Shown piece by piece: positions 38,046 through 46,062 of a DNA stretch of 64,000 nucleotides. The position numbers and the translations under genes are program-made. How positions within the stretch are numbered: the first letter of the stretch is position 1; every line of letters begins with the position of its first letter. Origin of the DNA: an uncultured Aquimarina sp. (GTDB lineage Bacteria; Bacteroidota; Bacteroidia; Flavobacteriales; Flavobacteriaceae); the NCBI GenBank assembly GCA_947496705.1, contig CANMDW010000019.1, positions 43,796 through 107,795 of the forward strand, in the 5' to 3' direction. The notes under the pieces were generated by a model. It saw only the letters and a list, made by a program, of their open reading frames with translations, made no database searches and was not told where the DNA came from.

Positions 38046-41000
38046 ATGCCAAATAAAACAGCAGTTATCTTATTAATTTTAGCGGCATTTGGATGTGCTA
38101 AAGAAAAAGCAGAAACCTCAAAACAAGGTATCCAGGATGATGATACATTATTTGAACTGGTCCCGGCATCACATACGCATATTGATTTTAAAAACAAGAT
38201 TTCAGAAAATCTTTATTTTAATTTTCTCAATTACTCGTACATCTACAATGGAGGTGGAATCGCTGTGGGCGATATTAACAATGACGGTTTAGAAGATGTC
38301 TACTTTGGTTCTAATCAACAAAGCAACAAACTCTATCTCAACAAAGGCAATTTTGTTTTTGAAGATATCACTGAAAATGCAGGAGTAGCAGACCATAAGG
38401 GCTGGACTACAGGGGTTTCTATGATAGACATCAATGCAGATGGGTGGTTGGATATATATGTTTGTAAAGCAGGATCCCTGCAAAATGACCAGGAAAGAAA
38501 GAATATACTCTATATCAATCAGAAAAATGGTACTTTCTTAGAACAAGCCCGTATATATGGACTGGATTCTGAAGCTTACTCAACCCAGGCATACTATTTT
38601 GATTTTGATAAAGATGGGGATCTGGATGTCTATTTGGTGAATCATCGCCCCGATTTTAATAATAATGTAACTATCGATCCCAGGATACAGCTCGATTTTC
38701 GACCAGAAAGTACAGATCAGCTTTTTGAAAATATTGGAGGCGCATTTAAAGATATCACCTCAACATCAGGAATTCTTAATAAAGCCTGGGGGTTGAGTGC
38801 CTCGATAGGAGATTTTAATGAAGATGGCTGGCCCGATATCTATGTGGCCAATGATTTTTTAGAGCCCGATTTTCTCTACATCAATAACAAAAATGGTACT
38901 TTCAGCAATAAAATCCTCGAAATTTTTGATCATATCACCGCAAACAGTATGGGATCGGATTATGCAGATGTGAATAACGATCTACAACCTGATCTTATCA
39001 CATTGGATATGCTGGCCGAAGACCATAAAAGAAGTAAAGAGAATATGGCTGCAATGAGTACAGAAAATTTTAATCACCTTGTCGCTGCCGGTTACCATCA
39101 TCAATATATGTCGAATATGTTACAACTCAATCTGGGAAAAGGGATATATAGTGAAATCGGACAATTGGCAGGAATTGCCAAAACCGACTGGAGTTGGGCT
39201 CCCCTATTAGCAGATTTTGATAATGATGGTTTTAATGATCTTTTTGTTACCAATGGTATTGAACATGATCTTGCTAATCAGGATTTCAGAAATCAGATAA
39301 AGACCAATATTCGTAACAGAAAAAAGGTAGCTCTTGAAGAAGCTATTGGCATGATGCCTTCTGCCAAACTAAGTAACAAAATATTCAAAAATAATGGGGA
39401 TCTTACTTTTTCAGACAGTACCGAAGCCTGGGGACTCAACCAGAAGATGAATTCTAATGGGGTAGCCTATACAGATCTGGACAATGATGGAGATCTGGAT
39501 CTCATCCTTAACAATCAGACAGCAATAGCCAGTATTTACAAAAACAACCAGTCTAATAACTCTATTTCACTGTCGCTTTCGGGTAATGGCAATAACCCAA
39601 ACAGTCTTGGAGCAAATGTAACCGTGTATAGTAAAAATCGCCAACAGTTCAAGGAATTGTATACCAACAGAGGGTTTCAGTCATCGGTATCTAATACACT
39701 GCATTTTGGGTTAGGAAAAGAAACGATTGTCGATAGTATCCTCATACAATGGCCTGATGGTATTTATAGTAAATTGATCGATGTAGCCAGCAATCAAATG
39801 CTAACCATTAATTATCCGGGTCAGAAAAATAGATATATACCTGATATCGAAAAGAAATCTCAGCCATTTACGTTGATTGATGCTTCAACATTTGGTATCA
39901 CCTACAAAAATAGTGAACGTATATATGATGATTACTCAAAGCAATTATTATTACCACAAAAGCAAAGTGAGAAAGGTGCTGCTCTGGCAGTAGCCGATGT
40001 AAACAATGACGGAAAAGACGATTTCTTTGCAGGCAATGCCAAAGGCGCTTCTGCAGTACTCTATATTCAGAATGAGGAGGGTAGTTTTAAAGCAACAAGT
40101 ATAAAAACGTTTGAAAGTGATCTTGATTTTGAAGATAACAAAGCGTTGTTTTTTGATATGGATAACGATGGAGATCTGGATCTTTATGTTGCTTCGGGAA
40201 GTTATGAAGATACCCAAAATAGTCCCTGGCTTCAGGACAGGATTTATAAAAATGACGGGAAGGGAAACTTTACTAAAACACACATACTCCCTCAAATATT
40301 ATCTGTATCGACCGCTATTACAGCACAGGATATTGATAATGATGGGGATATGGATCTTTTTGTGGGTGGTGGCGTAATTCCGGGTAATTATCCGCTGTCT
40401 TCACCATCTTATCTATTAAAAAACGAAAATGGGAAATTTGTAAATGTCACAGATCAAATAACGGAAGGGTTTGATATGCTAAAAATGGTAAATGATGCCG
40501 TTTTTTCTGATTATGACAGGGATGGGGATGCCGATCTTTTGGTCGTTGGTGAATGGATGCCTGTCTGTATTTTTAAAAACGAAAAAGGTATTTTCACCAA
40601 AACAAATGACACCTCCCCATACAGTGATTCCGGATGGTATTTTGATATACATGCTTCAGATCTGGATCAGGATGGCGACATAGATTATCTTATCGGAAAT
40701 TTAGGCCAAAACAATAAATTTCACCCAGATAAGGACAAACCGCTACATATCTATGCAAAAGATTTTGACGATAACGGCAGTCTTGATGTCATACTGAGTG
40801 CAGTATCAAAAGAGGGACTTTTATTACCTGTTCGCGGAAAAGAATGCTCCTCTCAACAAATACCTCAACTGAATAAAAAATTCAAAACGTATAAAGAATT
40901 CGCCTCGGCTTCTCTGATCGATATTTATGGTAATCAAGATCTAAAAGAAGCTACACATTATATGGCGAATAATTTTAGCAGTTTGATGATGATAAATAAC

Positions 41001-41348
41001 GGAAATGGGCATTTTACCAGTACAGCATTACCTAAATTGGCTCAATTTGGTCCTACTACCGATTTTCTGGTGGCTGATTTTAATGCAGACGGAAACAAGG
41101 ATATTTTTGGAATCGGTTCCTTATATGAAGCTGAAGTAGAGACCATACGATACGATGCAGGCAAAGGATATTTTCTATTTGGAGGTGAGCAAGATGCATA
41201 TACACCTGATGTTTCTATTTCTGCAGCTTTACAGGGTTTACAAACCAAAGCTATAGAGTTGATTCGCATCAACGGAAAAGAATACATACTCCTTTTTAGC
41301 AAAAACAATGGATTGAAATTTATCTTATTTAATAATACATCATTTTAA
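38046..41348 (+). CDS. Large VCBS/FG-GAP repeat lipoprotein with ASPIC/UnbV domains (CRTAC1-like)
   Basis: I start at ATG 38046, which gives the lipoprotein signal MPNKTAVILLILAAFGC. The 1100-residue mature protein consists of FG-GAP/VCBS beta-propeller repeats: I count about fourteen calcium-loop motifs of the type DxDxDGxxD (DINNDGLEDVYFG, DFDKDGDLDVYLV, DMDNDGDLDLYVA, DLDQDGDIDYLIG). An ASPIC/UnbV domain (HFGLGKETIVDSILIQWPDG) lies near residue 560. Such proteins are abundant near SusCD systems in Bacteroidota and are thought to be surface-exposed binding or adhesion proteins; no enzyme activity is established. It is separated from the susCD cluster by ~1 kb with the second 21-nt array. 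Confidence 0.88.
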   Translation: MPNKTAVILLILAAFGCAKEKAETSKQGIQDDDTLFELVPASHTHIDFKNKISENLYFNFLNYSYIYNGGGIAVGDINNDGLEDVYFGSNQQSNKLYLNKGNFVFEDITENAGVADHKGWTTGVSMIDINADGWLDIYVCKAGSLQNDQERKNILYINQKNGTFLEQARIYGLDSEAYSTQAYYFDFDKDGDLDVYLVNHRPDFNNNVTIDPRIQLDFRPESTDQLFENIGGAFKDITSTSGILNKAWGLSASIGDFNEDGWPDIYVANDFLEPDFLYINNKNGTFSNKILEIFDHITANSMGSDYADVNNDLQPDLITLDMLAEDHKRSKENMAAMSTENFNHLVAAGYHHQYMSNMLQLNLGKGIYSEIGQLAGIAKTDWSWAPLLADFDNDGFNDLFVTNGIEHDLANQDFRNQIKTNIRNRKKVALEEAIGMMPSAKLSNKIFKNNGDLTFSDSTEAWGLNQKMNSNGVAYTDLDNDGDLDLILNNQTAIASIYKNNQSNNSISLSLSGNGNNPNSLGANVTVYSKNRQQFKELYTNRGFQSSVSNTLHFGLGKETIVDSILIQWPDGIYSKLIDVASNQMLTINYPGQKNRYIPDIEKKSQPFTLIDASTFGITYKNSERIYDDYSKQLLLPQKQSEKGAALAVADVNNDGKDDFFAGNAKGASAVLYIQNEEGSFKATSIKTFESDLDFEDNKALFFDMDNDGDLDLYVASGSYEDTQNSPWLQDRIYKNDGKGNFTKTHILPQILSVSTAITAQDIDNDGDMDLFVGGGVIPGNYPLSSPSYLLKNENGKFVNVTDQITEGFDMLKMVNDAVFSDYDRDGDADLLVVGEWMPVCIFKNEKGIFTKTNDTSPYSDSGWYFDIHASDLDQDGDIDYLIGNLGQNNKFHPDKDKPLHIYAKDFDDNGSLDVILSAVSKEGLLLPVRGKECSSQQIPQLNKKFKTYKEFASASLIDIYGNQDLKEATHYMANNFSSLMMINNGNGHFTSTALPKLAQFGPTTDFLVADFNADGNKDIFGIGSLYEAEVETIRYDAGKGYFLFGGEQDAYTPDVSISAALQGLQTKAIELIRINGKEYILLFSKNNGLKFILFNNTSF

Positions 41349-41372
41349 CATTCAATAGGTACTGCTACCCGC

Positions 41373-41667
41373 TTCAGAAGCACCCCCTCCCACTTCTGAA
41401 GTACCCCCTGGTGCTTCATTTGTTAAAGAACCCTGTAGCTTTGTCAGCTTACCCACTTGTATAAGCAGGTTGGGGTACTTCATTTGTTAAAGCTCCCGGT
41501 AAATTTGTTAAAGAACCGACTTCATTTGTTAAAGAACCCTGTAACTTTGTCAGTAGACCCACTGCGTTACTGGGTGATCCTGCAAATTTTGCTATCTGAC
41601 CTATCTTTTTTGTAGTTTAACTATCAATTTTTGAGGGTTATCTTACCATTAAGCCACTTGTAGTACC
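41373..41667. repeat. Degenerate 21-nt periodic array, about 14 units
   Basis: Consecutive units of 21 bases (one is 22, at 41457-41478) share TTTG at unit positions 5-8 and an ACC-like core near position 16; the best conserved form is TTCATTTGTTAAAGAACCCTG, present twice exactly (41415 and 41521). Units become progressively degenerate towards 41667 and may continue weakly to ~41730. Read on the minus strand, the best copies give heptads such as NEVGSLT and SEVGGGA. The array begins 24 bases after the stop of the VCBS lipoprotein gene. It resembles the 10668-10961 array in unit length, placement and minus-strand heptad pattern, but not in base sequence. Confidence 0.8.
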
Positions 41668-41837
41668 TTTTGCATTATTCAGGCTACTTCTTTTTGCTGT
41701 CAGGCTTATCTATTTTATGTTTTATCACTAGTTATCCGGAAGTTTTATAAAAATGAACAAAAACCTTCCAAAACCTCATTGAAAACAGGATTATATTACT
41801 ACAATTGAAGAAATTATCTTTTTTCAACCATAATCTA

Positions 41838-41868
41838 GACCCTAAGGGTTTTGAAAACCCTTGGGGTC
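41838..41868. repeat. 31-base intergenic palindrome
   Basis: AAGGGTTTT and AAAACCCTT pair around a single G, extended outward by GACCC/GGGTC with one mismatch on each side. It could form a strong hairpin in either strand; it may be a bidirectional terminator or a dispersed palindromic element. Confidence 0.65.
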
Positions 41869-42029
41869 TTAACAATCAGTATTTTACATTTTTGTCACGC
41901 AAAAAGTCAATTGTCAAAAATCAAACTTTCAGATACTAGTGGTTTTATAGCAGTTTCCTTTCAATTTCACCAACACAAAGCACTATATACAGATTAAAAC
42001 AGTACATACACTTGTGAGTTTCTAAAAAA

Positions 42030-42085
42030 AGTCTTGGTCTGCCGGCTTTAACCAGGTAGATTCTTGGTTCTAATAATCCTGGTCT
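42030..42085. repeat. Dispersed intergenic repeat, copy 1
   Basis: Contains AACCAGGTAGATTCTTGG and TAATCCTGGTCT, related in core sequence and order to the segment around 49486-49520 (GCCAGGTAGATTCTAGTAATCTTGGTTCT). Both copies lie in long gene-free regions flanking the susCD cluster. Confidence 0.5.
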
Positions 42086-42267
42086 TTATACATAATATTT
42101 GGATGAAATCCCCAATGTGATCCCACGTAAGAGCAACTGCTCCAAAAATGCTGAAAGGTCAAACTGTTTTGGCGGTAGTACCCGATGTGATTTTGGAACC
42201 AGCAAACTAAGAGATCTGGTTTTAGTTGCATTTAGATCAACCATCGGTTGTACATATCTATCATAGA

Positions 42268-42294
42268 AAACCCCGATAGCTATTACCGGGGTTT
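42268..42294 (-). terminator. Terminator after surface GH18 lipoprotein gene
   Basis: Arms AAACCCCG and CGGGGTTT form a perfect 8-bp GC-rich stem. On the minus strand it lies 48 bases after the chitinase stop and is followed by TTTTCT. Confidence 0.75.
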
Positions 42295-42341
42295 ACAACA
42301 ATTAAAAACTAATTTCCGGGGAAATCTTTTGATTACAAATT

Positions 42342-44180
42342 TTAATTACAAGTTCCTATGGTTTTCCACCAATGCTCTCCACTTCCCGGGGTTACCCATA
42401 TAGGACCGGTTTGTGCCTCGTATAGCACATTTTGATAGACTGCACGGTCTCCCTGATTATATACTTTTGGATAGGGTTCCCATACTGTTACGTTACTACA
42501 CGAACCACTACCACCGCCTGAAGATTGTACAGTAATTGCAACCGGAGCCGATGTCGTTGTATTACCGGAATTATCGGTAGCTACTGCAGTTACAGCGTAA
42601 TTTCCGGGTGAAACACTAGCCCAGCTGTATTGATAAGGACTGGATACATCTTCTCCTAGTTTGGTAGTTCCCTGAAAGAATTCTACTTTGGTTACATTTC
42701 CATCACTATCTGATGCATTGGCAGCGATAGCAACCGTAGTACCTGTAATCGTCGAGCCATTAGAGGGAGCTGTAATAGCTACCGAAGGAGCCTGATTATT
42801 ACCTCCACCGCCACTATCACAATCCTGAATAAACTCCCATGGTTTTGCGTCTCCTGTATTTGAAGAAGGCACATCCCCTTTAGTCCACCATTTTGCTTTA
42901 TACAATTTGTTTTGATAGACTGCTTCCATACCTTGAGTATATGTAGTTCCAGCATTCCACGGTGCTGATTCACAACCAGTACCGTTACCACCTCCACCAT
43001 CGCCACCATAGGGAGACTCGGGGTAATTCTCAGCATTGGCGATTGCCTGAGATTGTGAAACTCCATTAAGTACCTGGCTGGCAACATGGAGATATCCATA
43101 GGCAGAAGAAGAAGTATCTCCCAACAATAACTGCCATATCATCACACCATCGTTGTTAGAATTATTGGCTGCAATATGAGCAGAAAGATCGGCTACTGTT
43201 TGATAAGTATAGGTATAATATGGGCCCCACGGCTCATCTGGATAATGTGTTCCCGCGGCTATAGAAAACCCATATTGGTTGGCATAATGTTTATAGGCAT
43301 CATACATAATTTTTCTGTTACTTGCTGCTCCTGTATTATATCCCTGATACGCAATTAAATCTATCTTATCTCCAACAGCTTCTATAACTGGTATCATATG
43401 ACCGGTAGTACTAAATCCAAATAAACTAATCGCTTGATTTGGTGAAGTGGCATTGTACAGGTTCGCATCAGACTCTCCCGTAACAGCATTTCTTTTGCTA
43501 TAGGCATAGGGAGAAGAAGGATCATCATTGTTTAACCCACCTAGAGCACCTACACCGGCAGGCGCACAAGCCAATAGATACTGCCCTTTGGGCATTATGG
43601 CTCTGGAATTATTAAAAAAGTCAATAAATCGCTGTACATTAATTGGGTCTCCAATAGTGGCAAAACTTCCATTAGGTTCAAAATCCCAGTCAATTCCTTC
43701 AAAACCCATATCGTCTACCAGATCTTTGATTTGCTGATAATTGATATCGTAGGCAGCATTTGTACCCCAATAGGTCTCCCCACCTACCGACAAAATCACT
43801 TTAATACCTTTTGATTTTAAGGCAGCGACCGATTCTTTTAATGTGGCTCCTCCATAAGGTGTTTGAATCCCGGTATTGGTAATATCCAAAGAACCTTTCT
43901 GATACCGCAGATTAGGTTTTGCAAATGCCAGAAAAACGTGAGTTACGTGCTCGGGAATATCTCTTAACTTTGATCCCTGCCCGGTGGTAGTCCAACTTTC
44001 TGACCAGGAAGGAAAATATCCTAAAATAATAGGTTCGGTAAGGGATGATTTAGCAACAAAGTCTGATGATTCATCGGCAGCCTCTGCCTCTAATGTTTCT
44101 TCCAAGAAACTTTCATTAGTACAGGAAAAGAAACAAACCTGCAATAATAAAACAACCGTAAGCTTTTTAAATAGTTCCAT
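42342..44180 (-). CDS. Surface GH18 chitinase lipoprotein
   Basis: Starting at ATG 44180 gives a lipoprotein signal (MELFKKLTVVLLLQVCFFSC). The 612-residue protein has a GH18 domain (~50-385, GIKVILSVGGETYW and the motif FEGIDWDFEP near 158 with the catalytic Glu present), a CBM5/12-like module (~405-455, QNKLYKAKWWTKGDVP), one Ig-like domain (~470-560) and a second CBM5/12-like module (~567-612). Unlike the three large chitinases it has no T9SS tail; the acidic stretch after the lipid Cys is compatible with export to the outer face. It follows susD on the same strand and probably cuts chitin oligomers for import through SusCD. Confidence 0.93.
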   Translation of the reverse strand: MELFKKLTVVLLLQVCFFSCTNESFLEETLEAEAADESSDFVAKSSLTEPIILGYFPSWSESWTTTGQGSKLRDIPEHVTHVFLAFAKPNLRYQKGSLDITNTGIQTPYGGATLKESVAALKSKGIKVILSVGGETYWGTNAAYDINYQQIKDLVDDMGFEGIDWDFEPNGSFATIGDPINVQRFIDFFNNSRAIMPKGQYLLACAPAGVGALGGLNNDDPSSPYAYSKRNAVTGESDANLYNATSPNQAISLFGFSTTGHMIPVIEAVGDKIDLIAYQGYNTGAASNRKIMYDAYKHYANQYGFSIAAGTHYPDEPWGPYYTYTYQTVADLSAHIAANNSNNDGVMIWQLLLGDTSSSAYGYLHVASQVLNGVSQSQAIANAENYPESPYGGDGGGGNGTGCESAPWNAGTTYTQGMEAVYQNKLYKAKWWTKGDVPSSNTGDAKPWEFIQDCDSGGGGNNQAPSVAITAPSNGSTITGTTVAIAANASDSDGNVTKVEFFQGTTKLGEDVSSPYQYSWASVSPGNYAVTAVATDNSGNTTTSAPVAITVQSSGGGSGSCSNVTVWEPYPKVYNQGDRAVYQNVLYEAQTGPIWVTPGSGEHWWKTIGTCN

Positions 44181-44270
44181 AGTATACAAATTAATTAATG
44201 AGTTGTGTTTAGGTATTTTTTTATCATGAACTTTAATATATAGCCATTAGTATCAATTCTTATTTTTGAT

Positions 44271-44311
44271 AAAAAGAGAGAAATAGGCATATGCTTGATT
44301 TCTCTCTTTTT
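44271..44311 (-). terminator. Strong hairpin between susD and the GH18 lipoprotein gene
   Basis: A perfect 14-bp stem (AAAAAGAGAGAAAT with ATTTCTCTCTTTTT) lies 24 bases after the susD stop on the minus strand. It likely terminates or attenuates susCD transcripts and may protect the mRNA 3' end, lowering expression of the downstream chitinase relative to SusCD. Confidence 0.75.
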
Positions 44312-44334
44312 AAAGACTAATAGCTATTCAAAAA

Positions 44335-45957
44335 TTAAAAATTTCCTCCGGGTACATCCCACCAGAGTCGTGTGCCTGCATTATCTGGGCCATTCAAAAG
44401 AGATATGGCTGCTTCTACACCAGTTGGGTTTGTACTGCGTTCACTAGCCGGAAAGGCAAGCCTACGCACCTGAATATTAGTATCAACTGTACCACCACTA
44501 TTATTGACAACAACCGGAAATATCTTTGGATATCCAGTTCGCCTAAACTCGCTCCAGGCTTCCTGTCCATCAGGGAATATTGCAATCCATTTTTGTGTGA
44601 TTATTTTCTCTAATTTCGTTTCATTGTCATCTGCATTACTCCACGCGATAGTGATATCAGTCAACGCATTAATATTATTAGAAGAAGTTAACGGATCTAC
44701 ATAATCAATAGGAGTATTTGTAGTGTTGCTTATGTATTCCCCTCTTCCAGAGGCTTCGTATTGTGAGAAAGAGGTAGAAATTCCCATTTCGTAATTAGAT
44801 TGAGCATCTCCTGCACCCTCCCAATTTCTAAGTGCTGCCTCAGCCTTTAAAAAATGAGTTTCTGCTGCCACTAGCAGTTGAATATCGGTGGTTGGGTTTT
44901 TGGTCTGGTCATAATCACTACCTAATTTTGAAAAAGCAATGTAGTCGCTTTTCTGATTCGCATCGTTTCCATCATATTTATCTAAAAGAGGCATTCCTCC
45001 ACGTAACCCTTTTAAAACTCCTTCTACAACCTCTGATTCCTGAAACATTTTTGTTCCTCTTGGGTCTTCATAACCTACAAGGATAGATTCCATAGAGGCA
45101 TTCATACGAACGTCATTCCAACTAGAATTAAAAACCGTTAGCGGATGCGTTTGGCCTCCTTTAATAATGAAATTATCCTCATTTACCTCTATTAGTCCGC
45201 CCTCGGCTGCTAATGCTTTTTCTCCTTCTATTTTAGCTTTATCAGCATCAACTTTTGCAATTCTAGTGGCTAGTCTTAATCTTAGTGTATTCGCGAATTT
45301 TATCCACTTAGGTAGAGAACCTCCATACACGAGATCAAACTCTGAAAATTGTTGATTACTCGAATCGAATGAAGATAATGTTGCTATCGCCTCATCCAAT
45401 TCTTCAAAAAATTGGTTATAAACTTGCTGCTGCGAATCATATTCAGCAAAAGCCACGCCCTCAAGGCCGTATTTTGAATAAATAATTGGTCCATATACAT
45501 CGGTAACTCGATGCATCGCCTCAACTTTTAATATTAAAGCCAATCCATAAAATAATGGTAAATTTGTTTGCTCGGACAAATTTCTTATTTTTTCCACATT
45601 GACCATAACTCCTCTTGATGAATACGGAACATCCCAGGCCCACTGATCCCAAAAATCAACGAAGCCATAATTTGTCGTATTTACTCCTTTAACGAACGGA
45701 AGCGGGGGGGCCATGTATCCACTGAACGTGTCTGCATTTAAATTATGCTGTAATTGTGTGTGCCATGCCGGTTCATATCTGTAAATATTCTGAAATATAG
45801 GTTGGAATGGTCCTCCTATATTCAAAAAATCTCCTTCACTTTGTTCTTCTGTTACTCCATTCGGATCTCTATTTAGCGAATCGAAATCGTCTGTACAAGA
45901 GAAAAGAAAGGACATTCCAAAAGTAATCGTCAGAATGTTTCTTAGTATTGTTTTCAT
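44335..45957 (-). CDS. SusD/RagB-like nutrient-binding outer membrane lipoprotein
   Basis: The 540-residue protein has a lipoprotein signal (ITFGMSFLFSC, Cys near 21) and SusD-family features: the N-terminal DDFDSLNRDPNGVTEEQ, helical tetratricopeptide-like region, and the C-terminal EKIITQKWIAIFPDGQEAWSEFRRTGYPKIFP that is typical of the SusD-like_2 branch. SusD proteins sit as a lid on SusC and bind glycans at the cell surface. It follows susC by 105 bases and precedes a GH18 chitinase lipoprotein, so chitooligosaccharides are the likely ligand. Confidence 0.93.
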   Translation of the reverse strand: MKTILRNILTITFGMSFLFSCTDDFDSLNRDPNGVTEEQSEGDFLNIGGPFQPIFQNIYRYEPAWHTQLQHNLNADTFSGYMAPPLPFVKGVNTTNYGFVDFWDQWAWDVPYSSRGVMVNVEKIRNLSEQTNLPLFYGLALILKVEAMHRVTDVYGPIIYSKYGLEGVAFAEYDSQQQVYNQFFEELDEAIATLSSFDSSNQQFSEFDLVYGGSLPKWIKFANTLRLRLATRIAKVDADKAKIEGEKALAAEGGLIEVNEDNFIIKGGQTHPLTVFNSSWNDVRMNASMESILVGYEDPRGTKMFQESEVVEGVLKGLRGGMPLLDKYDGNDANQKSDYIAFSKLGSDYDQTKNPTTDIQLLVAAETHFLKAEAALRNWEGAGDAQSNYEMGISTSFSQYEASGRGEYISNTTNTPIDYVDPLTSSNNINALTDITIAWSNADDNETKLEKIITQKWIAIFPDGQEAWSEFRRTGYPKIFPVVVNNSGGTVDTNIQVRRLAFPASERSTNPTGVEAAISLLNGPDNAGTRLWWDVPGGNF

Positions 45958-46062
45958 TTTGCTTATGTATTATATTTTTAAAAGTAATTTCTGATGTAAC
46001 CCCTCAACGGGAAAAATTTAGTTATTATCGAAATTATACTTCAGTAAACACTTAATTTTTGA

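Larger units (their letters stand above)
41668..42341. other. Gene-free stretch with palindrome and dispersed repeat
   Basis: Continuation of the ~990-base gene-free region after the VCBS gene. Besides the array it holds a 31-base near-palindrome (41838-41868), a dispersed repeat with core CCAGGTAGATTCT (about 42030-42085) and a terminator at 42268-42294. I see no ORF with protein character in the remainder. Confidence 0.6.

Noticed and set aside
41373..41667. CRISPR or tandem operator array
   Set aside because: No spacers; units too degenerate for a conventional operator array; no known binding protein can be named.
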